From contig NZ_JAEMWU010000001.1 in NCBI RefSeq assembly GCF_017303215.1, forward strand, positions 1,612,001 through 1,676,000: DNA of 64,000 bases, written 5' to 3'. The stretch comes from Microbacterium esteraromaticum (GTDB taxonomy: Bacteria > Actinomycetota > Actinomycetes > Actinomycetales > Microbacteriaceae). Positions 9,069 to 16,537 of the stretch are shown here, piece after piece. The position numbers and the translations under genes were made by a program. A model generated the notes under the pieces. It saw only the letters and a program-made list of their open reading frames with translations, was not told where the DNA came from and did not search any database. Positions within the stretch are counted from its first letter, which is position 1. Each line of letters starts with the position of its first letter.

Positions 9069-9971
9069 TCAGCGGTGCGTTCGGGTGAGGGCGGCGGAGG
9101 CGAGATCGGCGAGGGATGCCGGTGACGTCTCCTGAACGTTGTGGCCGGCGTCGACGGTGACGACGGTTGCCGCAGGGAGTCTGCGGGAGAACTCGGTGAC
9201 GTCGGCGTCGCGCAGGAATCCGCGGGTACCGCGAACGAGCGACACCGGCGCCGGGACGGCGACGAGATCTTGCCAGGGATCGTCGGATGCCCGTCGCTCC
9301 GCGTTGAGTGCGTCAAAGGCGTGGCCGATGATCTGGGCGAAGTGGTGCTTCCACTCGACGCGGCCATCGGCGCGCACGCGGGTGTTGAAGAAGACGCCGC
9401 GCTCGGTGTCCTGGATCGTTCCGCCGAAACCGAATGACCGGGCCCGGGTGACCGCGTCGTCGCGGGAATCGAACTCGGTCACGGTGTAGAAGTCGCGCAG
9501 CACAGCGGGAGCGGCATCGGTGTCGAGTCCGGGAACCACGTCGACGAGGATGAGTTCACGGACCAACTCAGGGTGCCGGGCGGCGACCACCGCGGCCGCG
9601 AGTCCGCCGAGCGAGTGCCCGATGAGCACCTGGGGGACGGAGGTGCGGGCGCGCAAGGCATGTGCGACGTCGTCGGCGAGCGAGCCGGGGGAGTAATCCA
9701 GATCCTCGCGCCACGAGGAGTCGCCGTGTCCGGCGAGGTCGATCGCCAAGGCGGGGCGGCCGAGCAGAAGGTTGACGGTGTCCCACGTGTGGGCGTTCAG
9801 GCCGGCGCCGTGCAACAGGGTTACGTCGGCGGGGCCGTCGCCGTAGACGAGCGCGCTCAGGGTGCGTCCGTCCGGTAGCGTGTGCGCGATGCGTCGGGCT
9901 GCGGGCAGGGCGACGCCGAGCATCTCGGCCTGGCCGGGCAGGTAGCGGAACTCGTCGGCGTGTGTTGTCAC
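9069..9971 (-). CDS. Alpha/beta hydrolase
   Basis: Cytoplasmic alpha/beta-hydrolase-fold enzyme of 300 residues. The oxyanion HGAG (54-57), the nucleophile elbow GHSLGG (Ser120) and the catalytic His in DAGHNVQ near residue 280 are all present, with no signal peptide. It is the first gene of the leftward run, 42 bases ahead of the peptide-binding protein gene, so it is likely co-transcribed with the importer and may act on the imported compound. The start is GTG, with GACAAT six bases upstream. No substrate-specific motif is recognisable: esterase, amidase and proline-iminopeptidase-like roles all remain possible. Confidence 0.8.
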   Translation of the reverse strand: MTTHADEFRYLPGQAEMLGVALPAARRIAHTLPDGRTLSALVYGDGPADVTLLHGAGLNAHTWDTVNLLLGRPALAIDLAGHGDSSWREDLDYSPGSLADDVAHALRARTSVPQVLIGHSLGGLAAAVVAARHPELVRELILVDVVPGLDTDAAPAVLRDFYTVTEFDSRDDAVTRARSFGFGGTIQDTERGVFFNTRVRADGRVEWKHHFAQIIGHAFDALNAERRASDDPWQDLVAVPAPVSLVRGTRGFLRDADVTEFSRRLPAATVVTVDAGHNVQETSPASLADLASAALTRTHR

Positions 9972-10124
9972 GACGATATTGTCCTATCCGTCGGGGGTCA
10001 GCAGGAAATGCGGGATCAATTCGTAACGTCACATCGCGAAACAACTATCGTAATGCTGATGATTGACTCTGCCTGCTTGGCTATCTGCATTTCTACCGTG
10101 GGGAACTGCTCGGATCTGCTGGCC

Positions 10125-10130
10125 TAGGCT
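10125..10130 (+). promoter_or_regulatory. -10 hexamer TAGGCT upstream of the mini-ORF
   Basis: TAGGCT, then GGGGCC, then ATG at 10137. This repeats the TANNNT-N6-ATG arrangement of other starts here and predicts a transcript beginning at the ATG of an 11-codon frame rather than of the phosphatase. Confidence 0.5.
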
Positions 10131-10136
10131 GGGGCC

Positions 10137-10172
10137 ATGAGTCAGTCGCGATGCCCCGGAACGTGCCGATGA
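10137..10172 (+). CDS. Putative 11-codon leaderless leader peptide
   Basis: The frame reads MSQSRCPGTCR followed by TGA. Its ATG sits at leaderless distance from a -10 hexamer, and its stop overlaps the ATG at 10169 of the tyrosine phosphatase as ATGA. The peptide holds two cysteines. Ribosomes entering at the leaderless ATG could reinitiate on the phosphatase, coupling its translation to the leader. Nothing beyond this arrangement supports expression; it may simply be the 5' end of the mRNA. Confidence 0.3.
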   Translation: MSQSRCPGTCR

Positions 10173-10873
10173 CGATCATCCGGGTTCCCGGGGTCAGCAA
10201 CCTCCGCGACGTCGGCGGTATTCCCGTCGGTGCCGGTCGGGTGCGCGCCGGCCGCCTATTGCGCTCGGGGCAATTGGCCGGCCTCACCCCAGCGGGCAGC
10301 GCCTTGCTTGCCGGGCGCGTGCAGCGCGTCGTCGATCTGCGTGCCGACGACGAGGTCCGGGCCGAACCCTCGGCGCTGGCGTCGGTGCCGACGACCAGGA
10401 TTCCGCTCTTTCTGGGATCGACCGCTTCCTTCTTCACCGAGGACATCGACTTGTCCGGCATGTACCGCCACCTGGTCGATGAGTCTGCTGATCGGCTCGC
10501 GCAAGCGGTGCGTCTGATCGCGCAGGGAGTGCCGACGCTGGTGCACTGCACCGTGGGCAAAGACCGCACCGGTGTGACCGTGGCACTGGCCTTGAGCGCC
10601 GTGGGAGCGGATCGGGCTGCCGTAGTCGCCGACTATGCGCTCACCGCCTCGCAACTGCCCGAGGCGCGCACACGTGCGGTGGTGGAGTACTTTCGCACGC
10701 ACCTGCCCGATTCGCGGAATGCGATCCAACTCGCCACCGAGTCTCCGGCGCCGGTGATGGCGGCGCTGCTTGCCGATATCGATGAGCGCTACGGATCAGC
10801 GGCGGAGTACCTGCGCGCGGTGGGGATGTCGGACGCCGAGCTCGACGCGCTGCGGGCCTTCCTCGTCGAGTGA
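10169..10873 (+). CDS. Tyrosine-protein phosphatase (Y_phosphatase3 family)
   Basis: A 234-residue cysteine phosphatase. The P-loop HCTVGKDRTG gives catalytic Cys127 and Arg133 in the CX5R pattern, and the N-terminal NLRDVGG stretch (11-17) is typical of the actinobacterial family related to MptpB, whose members dephosphorylate phosphotyrosine or phosphoinositides. No membrane segment or signal is seen. The start is uncertain: ATG 10169 is supported by overlap with the stop of a leaderless mini-ORF and by the conserved block starting soon after; an in-frame ATG at 10151 would add six residues. It stands alone upstream of a SIP-domain gene. Confidence 0.85.
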   Translation: MTIIRVPGVSNLRDVGGIPVGAGRVRAGRLLRSGQLAGLTPAGSALLAGRVQRVVDLRADDEVRAEPSALASVPTTRIPLFLGSTASFFTEDIDLSGMYRHLVDESADRLAQAVRLIAQGVPTLVHCTVGKDRTGVTVALALSAVGADRAAVVADYALTASQLPEARTRAVVEYFRTHLPDSRNAIQLATESPAPVMAALLADIDERYGSAAEYLRAVGMSDAELDALRAFLVE

Positions 10874-10883
10874 TGCGCGCTAT

Positions 10884-10902
10884 GTAGGTAAGGCATGCCT
10901 AC
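10884..10902 (+). promoter_or_regulatory. DtxR/IdeR-like iron box
   Basis: A 19-base site matches 13 of 19 positions of the actinobacterial iron box TTAGGTTAGGCTAACCTAA, including the AGGT...AGGC and CCTA cores. Seven-base arms ATGTAGG/CCTACAT (10882-10888, 10898-10904) make it dyad-symmetric. It lies 24 bases before a siderophore-interacting-type gene and next to its -10, where an iron-loaded repressor would block transcription. Confidence 0.6.
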
Positions 10903-10910
10903 ATCGGGTG

Positions 10911-10916
10911 TAGACT
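10911..10916 (+). promoter_or_regulatory. -10 hexamer TAGACT for the SIP gene
   Basis: TAGACT nine bases before the ATG at 10926 and nine bases after the iron-box-like dyad. No ribosome-binding site intervenes. Confidence 0.45.
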
Positions 10917-10925
10917 GAGTGCATC

Positions 10926-11411
10926 ATGAGCACTGTCGAGACCGCCGCTGGCACCCGCGCCGCCCGCGCTGCGCGTCGGGCGTCCCGTCGCCCGCAGGTG
11001 CAGCACCTCATCACGGCCGACGAGAACGCGCTCGCCGAACTCGAGGCGGTCCTGGCCACTCTTCCGCTGTGTGCGGTCGGCCGCGTGTTCATCGAGGTGC
11101 CTGAAGCGGGCGACGTCAGCATCGTCACGGCGCCGCCGCGCATGACTGTCACCTGGTTGCCGCGGGCACGCCCCGTTGGAGCGATCGGCTCCGCTCGCCG
11201 ATGCGCCACCGGCGAGGCGCTCACCAGGGCAGCCATCGCGTGGGCCGATGAGATGCTCTGCGATGCCGGTCCCGAGGCGCTGCGCACCGAGGTGACCCTG
11301 CTCGGCGGGTTCTTGAGCACGGCCGACATCATCGAACACCTCACAGAGACACTCACTGTGGATGCTACGGCGATCACCGCTCCGGAGCGCTACGGCCTGA
11401 GCGTGCGCTGA
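10926..11411 (+). CDS. Stand-alone SIP (siderophore-interacting) domain protein
   Basis: The 161-residue product matches the C-terminal NAD(P)H-binding part of siderophore-interacting flavoreductases: HLITADENALAELEAVL near residue 28, and a late segment with WADEM corresponding to the region that contacts NADPH. The N-terminal FAD-binding barrel found in full ViuB/SIP proteins is absent, so it cannot by itself hold a complete flavin reductase site. Iron repression is suggested by the DtxR/IdeR-like box just upstream. The 3' end overlaps the convergent downstream gene by 22 bases. A partner subunit or a non-redox role is possible. Confidence 0.7.
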   Translation: MSTVETAAGTRAARAARRASRRPQVQHLITADENALAELEAVLATLPLCAVGRVFIEVPEAGDVSIVTAPPRMTVTWLPRARPVGAIGSARRCATGEALTRAAIAWADEMLCDAGPEALRTEVTLLGGFLSTADIIEHLTETLTVDATAITAPERYGLSVR

Positions 11412-11848
11412 TTGCGTCGGCGGCGCACATAGCCGCCGTCCTCCAGACCGGCCTCGATCTCGAAGCGGTTGCGCAGCGGATCCCTCCCGGCGAACAGGTA
11501 CAGCACCGGGGTGAGGAAGCCGTAGCGCAGCCACTGCTGCTTGTGAACGGCCTCGTGTCGCAACACCGCATCGGACGGCGAGGTATCGCCGGTGAGGAAG
11601 CATCCGCCGACGCAGACGCCACCGCGCATGAATGTCCACTTCGGCATCCCGCGGAACACCCAGAGGGCCTCACGTCGCTCGACACGGCCGGTGCTCCAGA
11701 GGGTGCCCCAGGTCCAGCCGACGGCGGTGCCCCACCAATAGCCGATGCGACTGATCGGGGAACGCAAGAGGAACGAGGGGATGCGGCGATCGAGGCGTCG
11801 CCCGCGCTGCAGAACGCGTTCGGCTTCCGAACGCCAGTCGTCGCTCAC
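11390..11848 (-). CDS. Small HExxH-motif protein of unknown function
   Basis: I do not recognise a named family with certainty. The 152-residue product has a zinc-metallopeptidase-like HEAVH (His98, Glu99, His102) followed by KQQ, with candidate third ligands Glu130/Glu132 about 28 residues on. The HExxHxxQQ form resembles the DUF4157-type motif. A hydrophobic, Trp-rich stretch (IGYWWGTAVGWTWGTLW, about 35-51) precedes it and may associate with the membrane. The GTG start overlaps the arginase-like stop as GTGA, so the two are coupled. Its stop lies inside the 3' end of the convergent SIP gene. Confidence 0.6.
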   Translation of the reverse strand: MSDDWRSEAERVLQRGRRLDRRIPSFLLRSPISRIGYWWGTAVGWTWGTLWSTGRVERREALWVFRGMPKWTFMRGGVCVGGCFLTGDTSPSDAVLRHEAVHKQQWLRYGFLTPVLYLFAGRDPLRNRFEIEAGLEDGGYVRRRRNQRTLRP

Positions 11849-12648
11849 GCCACGGCGCCGATCAGCCGCAGGATCGACCCCATGTCCTGCACAGCGTCCT
11901 CGGGGCCGCGCGGAGCGAAGCCGGCGATCGTGGCACCCGCCAGCGGCACGTGCTCGCGTACCTGGCGGATCGCCGTGACCAGTGCGGCGGTCGTGGTGCC
12001 GAACGGAGCGGCATCCGATACACCGGAGATCGTCGAGGGGTCGAGCACGTCGACGTCGATGTGCACCCAGACGCGCGACGCCCCCGTCGAGCGCACCGCC
12101 TCGGCGACGGAATCCGCGTCGAAGTCGGTGGGGGAGAACCGCGTCAGCCGATCGAGTTCGGGCTGCTCCGCGGCGTCGATGTTGCGCGTGCCGAGCATCA
12201 CGACGCGTTCGCGCGGAATGCCGGGCGATAGCGCCAGCTGACCTTCTCCGTCGCCGAGGACGGCACGCAGCGCCATGCCTGAGAACGCCCCGGAGGGGGA
12301 GGAGCCGGGGTCGTGCAGGTCCGGGTGGGCGTCGCACCAGAGCACCGCCAGATCGGAGGTGTCGATCGCCGACAGCGCGAAGGCGCTGACGCTGCAGTCG
12401 CCGCCGATGACGATGGTCGTCTCGTCGGAGTGCGACATCGTCTCGCGCAGCAGTTCGCGCACGCGCAACAGTGAGCTGAGGCGATGAACACCGGTACCGA
12501 GCGCCTCACCGGCCTCCATCGGCACGTCGAGGGTGATGGTGTCCTTGCGTGGCAGGTCACCCGAGATCGCCGTTGCGCCGTCGATCAGCAGCATGGCGCG
12601 GGCCGACGGCGATCCCTGCCACTGCGGGGTGATGAGAAATCGGGTCAT
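11845..12648 (-). CDS. Arginase-family (ureohydrolase-like) protein with altered metal site
   Basis: Ureohydrolase-fold protein of 267 residues. The metal motifs DAHPD (106-110) and HIDVDVLDP (197-205) are intact, but the first motif reads GGDCS (Cys85) where arginases and agmatinases have GGDHS, whose His is an Mn ligand. Activity as arginase, agmatinase or formiminoglutamase is therefore uncertain; an altered metal centre or another C-N hydrolysis is possible. It is followed without a gap by the HExxH gene (GTGA overlap) and preceded by pspA, with a strong hairpin between. The ribosome site GGGGGAGA lies just before the ATG. Confidence 0.75.
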   Translation of the reverse strand: MTRFLITPQWQGSPSARAMLLIDGATAISGDLPRKDTITLDVPMEAGEALGTGVHRLSSLLRVRELLRETMSHSDETTIVIGGDCSVSAFALSAIDTSDLAVLWCDAHPDLHDPGSSPSGAFSGMALRAVLGDGEGQLALSPGIPRERVVMLGTRNIDAAEQPELDRLTRFSPTDFDADSVAEAVRSTGASRVWVHIDVDVLDPSTISGVSDAAPFGTTTAALVTAIRQVREHVPLAGATIAGFAPRGPEDAVQDMGSILRLIGAVA

Positions 12649-12670
12649 GACGTTCTCCGGGGGAGAGGTA

Positions 12671-12695
12671 GGGCGGATGCCACCGGCATCCGCCC
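12671..12695 (-). terminator. Hairpin between pspA and the arginase-like gene
   Basis: Perfect 11-bp stem (12671-12681/12685-12695) with a three-base loop, built from the GGATGCC/GGCATCC word common in this window. It starts eight bases after the pspA stop. There is no T-tract, so partial termination or mRNA 3'-end protection is more likely than full termination. Confidence 0.5.
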
Positions 12696-12702
12696 CGGGG
12701 AA

Positions 12703-13443
12703 TCACTCGGATTCGAGGGCGGCCTGCGGTTTGCCGCCGACCTTCAGTGCGGCGAGACGCGCCTCGACCTCGGTCAGCTCACCGAGGTCTTCCAGGCTCT
12801 CGAACTGCGCATCCAGCGACGAGGCCGCGAGCTCGGCCTTGCCCTGTGCCAGGGCCTCCTGGCGGCGGATCTTGTCTTCGAAACGGCCCAGTTCGCTGGT
12901 GGGGTCGAGCACATTGATCGAGCCGATGGCGTCCTGCACCTTGGTCTGTGCCTCGGCGACCTTGGCGCGGGCGAGCAGCTCGCTGCGCTTGGTCTTCAGC
13001 TCGCCCAGCTTGGTCTTCATGCCGTTGAGACCGTCCTTGAGCTTGTCGACGATCTCGGTCTGGGTCGCGATCTGCGGCTCGGCTGCACGGGCTTCGCGCT
13101 CGGCGCCGATCTGACGCTGCAGGGCGATCTTGGCGAGGTTGTCGAACTTGTCGGCGTCGGCGGTGTGGCCGCCGCCGCGCAGCTCATCGGCCTTGCGGCT
13201 GGCAGCGATCGCCTTGTTGCCCCAGTCCTTGGCGGACTGCACGTCCTCCTGGTGGTCGCGCTCGAGCAGGCGCAGGTTGCCGATGGTCTCGGCGATGGCC
13301 GACTCTGCCTCGGCGATGTTGTTCGTGTAGTCGCGCACGAGCTGGTCGATCATCTTCTGCGGGTCCTCGGCGGAGTCGAGGAGCGAGTTGATGTTTGCGC
13401 GGACGAGGGTCGAGATGCGCCCGAAGATGGACTGCTTGGTCAT
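12703..13443 (-). CDS. pspA: PspA/IM30 family membrane-stress protein
   Basis: The 246-residue protein is almost wholly alpha-helical coiled coil, beginning with the family's amphipathic segment IFGRISTLVRANINSLLD, then AEDPQKMIDQLVRDY. PspA/Vipp proteins bind stressed membranes and polymerise. It lies 54 bases downstream of a TPM-domain membrane protein gene on the same strand and has a GAAAGGAAC ribosome site. The pairing suggests envelope-stress function. No PspC or regulator PspF homologue lies nearby, as is usual in actinobacteria. Confidence 0.9.
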   Translation of the reverse strand: MTKQSIFGRISTLVRANINSLLDSAEDPQKMIDQLVRDYTNNIAEAESAIAETIGNLRLLERDHQEDVQSAKDWGNKAIAASRKADELRGGGHTADADKFDNLAKIALQRQIGAEREARAAEPQIATQTEIVDKLKDGLNGMKTKLGELKTKRSELLARAKVAEAQTKVQDAIGSINVLDPTSELGRFEDKIRRQEALAQGKAELAASSLDAQFESLEDLGELTEVEARLAALKVGGKPQAALESE

Positions 13444-13497
13444 GGGTTGTTCCTTTCAGGGGACGGGATCATGAAGTCGAGTCGGAATGAGCGGGGG

Positions 13498-15546
13498 TCA
13501 GAATCGGCCTCCTCCGGAGCGGCCACTGCGGCCTCCTGACCGCCCGCCGCCGAAGCCTGAGCTGCGGAAACCGCCGCCGCCCGAGCGGAAGCCGCGGGAG
13601 CGCGAACCACCGGAGGAACGTCGTGAGGAGCTTGCGCCGGCGATCAGCCCGCCGATGATGCCGCCGACGATGTCCCCCGTGATTCCGGAGCCCGAGCTGC
13701 GACCGGAGCCGCCGCCGAAGGGGTCACCGCCCCAGCTCGCCCAGCCGTCCTGAGCGCCGCGGCGGGCGTACGCGTCGACGTCGCTGCGAGCGTGCTGTGA
13801 AGCCTGGCGGGCGAGCGAAAGGGCGCGTTCAGCTTCGGAGAGCGCGGTGCGTTCGTCGGAGGGCTGCACCGCGATCGCCTGGTCCAGCGCCGCCTCGGCC
13901 TGCGACAGGCGCGTGCGGGCCGTGGAGCCGATGCCACCGCGACGGGTGTCGATGAAGGTGCGCGCGGCGCGCACCTCGGAGCTTGCCTGAGCCAGAGTCT
14001 GCGACAGCAGCGCCTTCTGGCGCTGGGCTTGTGCGAGTGTCTCGTGCCCCCGGGCGATCGCGGCGTCGATCTGCGTGTTGGCGGCGGTCAGCGCACTCAG
14101 CATCCGCTGCGGGCTGCGTGACTGTCCGCTGAGATTCGCGGCGGCCTCGGCGAGCCGGGAGCGCACGGAGTTCACGGCGGCGGCGATCTGCCCGTCCGGG
14201 TCGGGCAGGGCCTGTGCGGCGGTCACATCGGCCTGCAGCTCAGAGACGAGCGCCTGGGCCTGCGTCTCGAGAGCGTGCAGCTCGTCACCGAGCGTCGAGA
14301 CGGCCGTGACGAGCTGAGTCGCCTGCGCGACGGCCTGCTCGGCGGTGCGGATGCCGAATGCTGCCGGGCCGGTCTGTCCGGCGGCGATCGACGCTGCGGC
14401 GGATTCGATGGCGTGGTCGGCGAGCATCGCCCGCTCGTGCGCTTGTTCGGGGTTGTCCGTGACGGTCGAGAGGGCATCCGCGTCATACTCGCCGTGCAGC
14501 GCCGTCAGCGCCGGGCCGACGTGTGCCAGCAACGGCGTGAGCGCGGCGCGCTCGGCACGTACGCGTTCGAGCTCGGCCGGTGCGTTCTGCTGCAGCGCGC
14601 GCAGCGCTTCGAACGCCTCGGTGTTGTCATCGAGCAGGTCGTCGATCTCGTCACACAGTTCGATGATGCGGATGTTCCACGCGCGCCGGTCGTGGATGGA
14701 GTCCTCGATCTCGTCGTCGAGCTTCTGGCGCAGGCCGAAGGCCTCGGAGAGCTTCTCACGTGCCGTCTGGACGACCTGTGCGAATTCCTCGGTCGCCTGG
14801 TCGCCGAACTGCGCGATGGCGAAGCCCAGTTCCTCGCGGCTCGAGGTGATCGCGTCGTCCGCCTGCACCAGCGCCGATCCCGCCTGAGTCTGCACCTGCT
14901 CATCGGTGAGCGTCGAGAACGGATCGTTCGGGTCGGGGGTGGCGGGCATGGCTCCGCGGGCGCGGATCGCGGCCGCGCGTCTGCGGCGCCGGATCGCGCG
15001 CACGATCAGCCAGATCACGATGATGACGGCGGCGACCGCCACCAGCACCAGCATGACGCGCAGCAGTCCTGCACCGCCGTCGCCCTGGATCTCGTCGGCG
15101 GCGAGGGCGATCGCGCCGCTCCAGTCGTTCTGAGCGAGAAGGGGTTGGATGCTGTCCTCGATGGCGCTCAATCTGCTGTCTCTGAGTGGGCCGCCGGTGG
15201 CTGCCGAGATGTAGTACGCCCGCTGCTCGACGGCCACGGCGAGCAGATACTGCTCGGGGCCGAGGTTGTTCTGCTCGGCGACCGTGTCGGCCCAGGCGAT
15301 GCGATCGGTGGGCGACGAGAACTCGTCGACGAACACCACGAACAGATCGGCCGAGGAGTTCTCGGTCAGCTCCTGCAGGCGTTGTTCGGCGGCATCCTCC
15401 TGCGCGGGCGAGAGCACCCCGGCGGTATCGGTGACGTAGCCCGAATCGAGCGTCACCGGAGCGGTGGCCGAGGCCGCTGAGCCGGTGATGGCAGTCAGCG
15501 CCGCGCTGAGCAGCAGGGCGGCAGAGAGCAGCCACCGTGTTCGCAT
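13498..15546 (-). CDS. TPM-domain membrane protein with long coiled coil and Gly/Ser-rich tail
   Basis: A 682-residue protein with a cleavable-type signal (about 1-32), a TPM (YgcG/Psb32-like) domain at roughly 35-150, one membrane helix near 160-190 followed by a run of arginines, a long helical coiled-coil region to about 600, and a Gly/Ser/Arg-rich C-terminus. The TPM domain should lie outside and the rest inside the cell. The ATG at 15546 was chosen for its GGAGGG site and for the signal peptide; an upstream in-frame start would add eleven polar residues. Adjacent pspA downstream points to a membrane-integrity role. Confidence 0.85.
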   Translation of the reverse strand: MRTRWLLSAALLLSAALTAITGSAASATAPVTLDSGYVTDTAGVLSPAQEDAAEQRLQELTENSSADLFVVFVDEFSSPTDRIAWADTVAEQNNLGPEQYLLAVAVEQRAYYISAATGGPLRDSRLSAIEDSIQPLLAQNDWSGAIALAADEIQGDGGAGLLRVMLVLVAVAAVIIVIWLIVRAIRRRRRAAAIRARGAMPATPDPNDPFSTLTDEQVQTQAGSALVQADDAITSSREELGFAIAQFGDQATEEFAQVVQTAREKLSEAFGLRQKLDDEIEDSIHDRRAWNIRIIELCDEIDDLLDDNTEAFEALRALQQNAPAELERVRAERAALTPLLAHVGPALTALHGEYDADALSTVTDNPEQAHERAMLADHAIESAAASIAAGQTGPAAFGIRTAEQAVAQATQLVTAVSTLGDELHALETQAQALVSELQADVTAAQALPDPDGQIAAAVNSVRSRLAEAAANLSGQSRSPQRMLSALTAANTQIDAAIARGHETLAQAQRQKALLSQTLAQASSEVRAARTFIDTRRGGIGSTARTRLSQAEAALDQAIAVQPSDERTALSEAERALSLARQASQHARSDVDAYARRGAQDGWASWGGDPFGGGSGRSSGSGITGDIVGGIIGGLIAGASSSRRSSGGSRSRGFRSGGGGFRSSGFGGGRSGGRSGRSGGGRF

Positions 15547-15653
15547 AGTGTTCCCTCCACTCGGCTGCCGAGCCCCCATGCGTCGAGTCTATGCACTGCG
15601 ACCGACGCGCGACAGCATCCGCGCGTGCGGCGTTCGCTGTCGGCGCAGACGCA

Positions 15654-15659
15654 TACGCT
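15654..15659 (+). promoter_or_regulatory. -10 hexamer TACGCT for the DUF3097 gene
   Basis: TACGCT, seven bases, then ATG 15667: leaderless-type spacing. Confidence 0.5.
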
Positions 15660-15666
15660 GGAAGGC

Positions 15667-16512
15667 ATGGACGACAGATACGGTACCGACGTCCTCGCCG
15701 ACGGATGGCGCAAGCGGGGTGTACCCACGACGACCGACGTCGCAGCGCAGAGGGATCTCGTCGTCGAGGTCGCCAACGACGGATACTGCGGGGCGATCAC
15801 CCGCGTCGAGGCGGGGCTGGTCGAACTCGAGGACTGGAAGGGGCGCCGGCGCAGCTTCCCGCTCGGTGGCGGCTTTCTCATTGAGGGGCGTCCGGTGCGC
15901 CTGGTCGTGCCCGCCCGCGCCCCGTCGGGCCCGCGGCGCACCGCGTCGGGGTCGTACGCACCCGCTGACGACCGGGCACGCACAGCGCTGCCGAGCCGCA
16001 TCCTGGTCGAGGGTCGCCACGATGCGGAACTGGTCGAGAAGGTCTGGGGTGCCGATCTGCGCGTCGAGGGCGTGGTCGTGGAGTACCTGCAGGGGCTCGA
16101 TCGCCTCGACGAGTTGCTGGCCGAGGCGCCGCCGACGGCGACGCGCCGGTATGGGGTGCTGGTCGACCATCTCGTCGCCGGCTCGAAGGAGACCCGGATC
16201 GTCGATCAGATCATGCGGGGCGCGCACGGGGCCCACCTGAAGATCGTCGGTCATCCGTTCATCGACGTCTGGCAGTGCGTGACACCGGCGGCGATGGGTA
16301 TCCGTGCGTGGCCGCAGATCCCGCGCGGAACCGACTGGAAGACCGGCATCTGCCGGGCATTCGGCTGGCCCGCCGACGACCAGACAGACATCGCGCACGC
16401 CTGGAAGCGCATCCTGTCGCGGGTGACTACCTTCCGAGACCTGGAGCCCGCCCTGTTGGGGCGGGTCGAAGAGCTCATCGACTTCGTCACCGAGCCGCAC
16501 GCCCGTGGCTGA
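15667..16512 (+). CDS. DUF3097 family protein
   Basis: A 281-residue actinobacterial protein of unknown function, recognised by the opening MDDRYGTDVLADGWRKRG and by the central RILVEGRHDAELVEKVWG (111-128). The VEGxxD core resembles the first acidic motif of TOPRIM domains, and the later GVLVDHLV could supply the second acidic strand; a nucleic-acid-related role is therefore conceivable but is inference. No signal or membrane segment. The ATG at 15667 sits at leaderless distance from a -10; the frame is open slightly further upstream. It precedes trmB closely, which may start within its last codons or just after its stop. Confidence 0.8.
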   Translation: MDDRYGTDVLADGWRKRGVPTTTDVAAQRDLVVEVANDGYCGAITRVEAGLVELEDWKGRRRSFPLGGGFLIEGRPVRLVVPARAPSGPRRTASGSYAPADDRARTALPSRILVEGRHDAELVEKVWGADLRVEGVVVEYLQGLDRLDELLAEAPPTATRRYGVLVDHLVAGSKETRIVDQIMRGAHGAHLKIVGHPFIDVWQCVTPAAMGIRAWPQIPRGTDWKTGICRAFGWPADDQTDIAHAWKRILSRVTTFRDLEPALLGRVEELIDFVTEPHARG

Positions 16513-16525
16513 ACACCCGCGCCGG

Positions 16526-16531
16526 TACCCT
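16526..16531 (+). promoter_or_regulatory. -10 hexamer TACCCT for trmB
   Basis: TACCCT, then GGAGGG, then ATG 16538. The GGAGGG abuts the start codon and is too close to work as a normal ribosome site, so leaderless initiation fits better. Confidence 0.45.
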
Positions 16532-16537
16532 GGAGGG

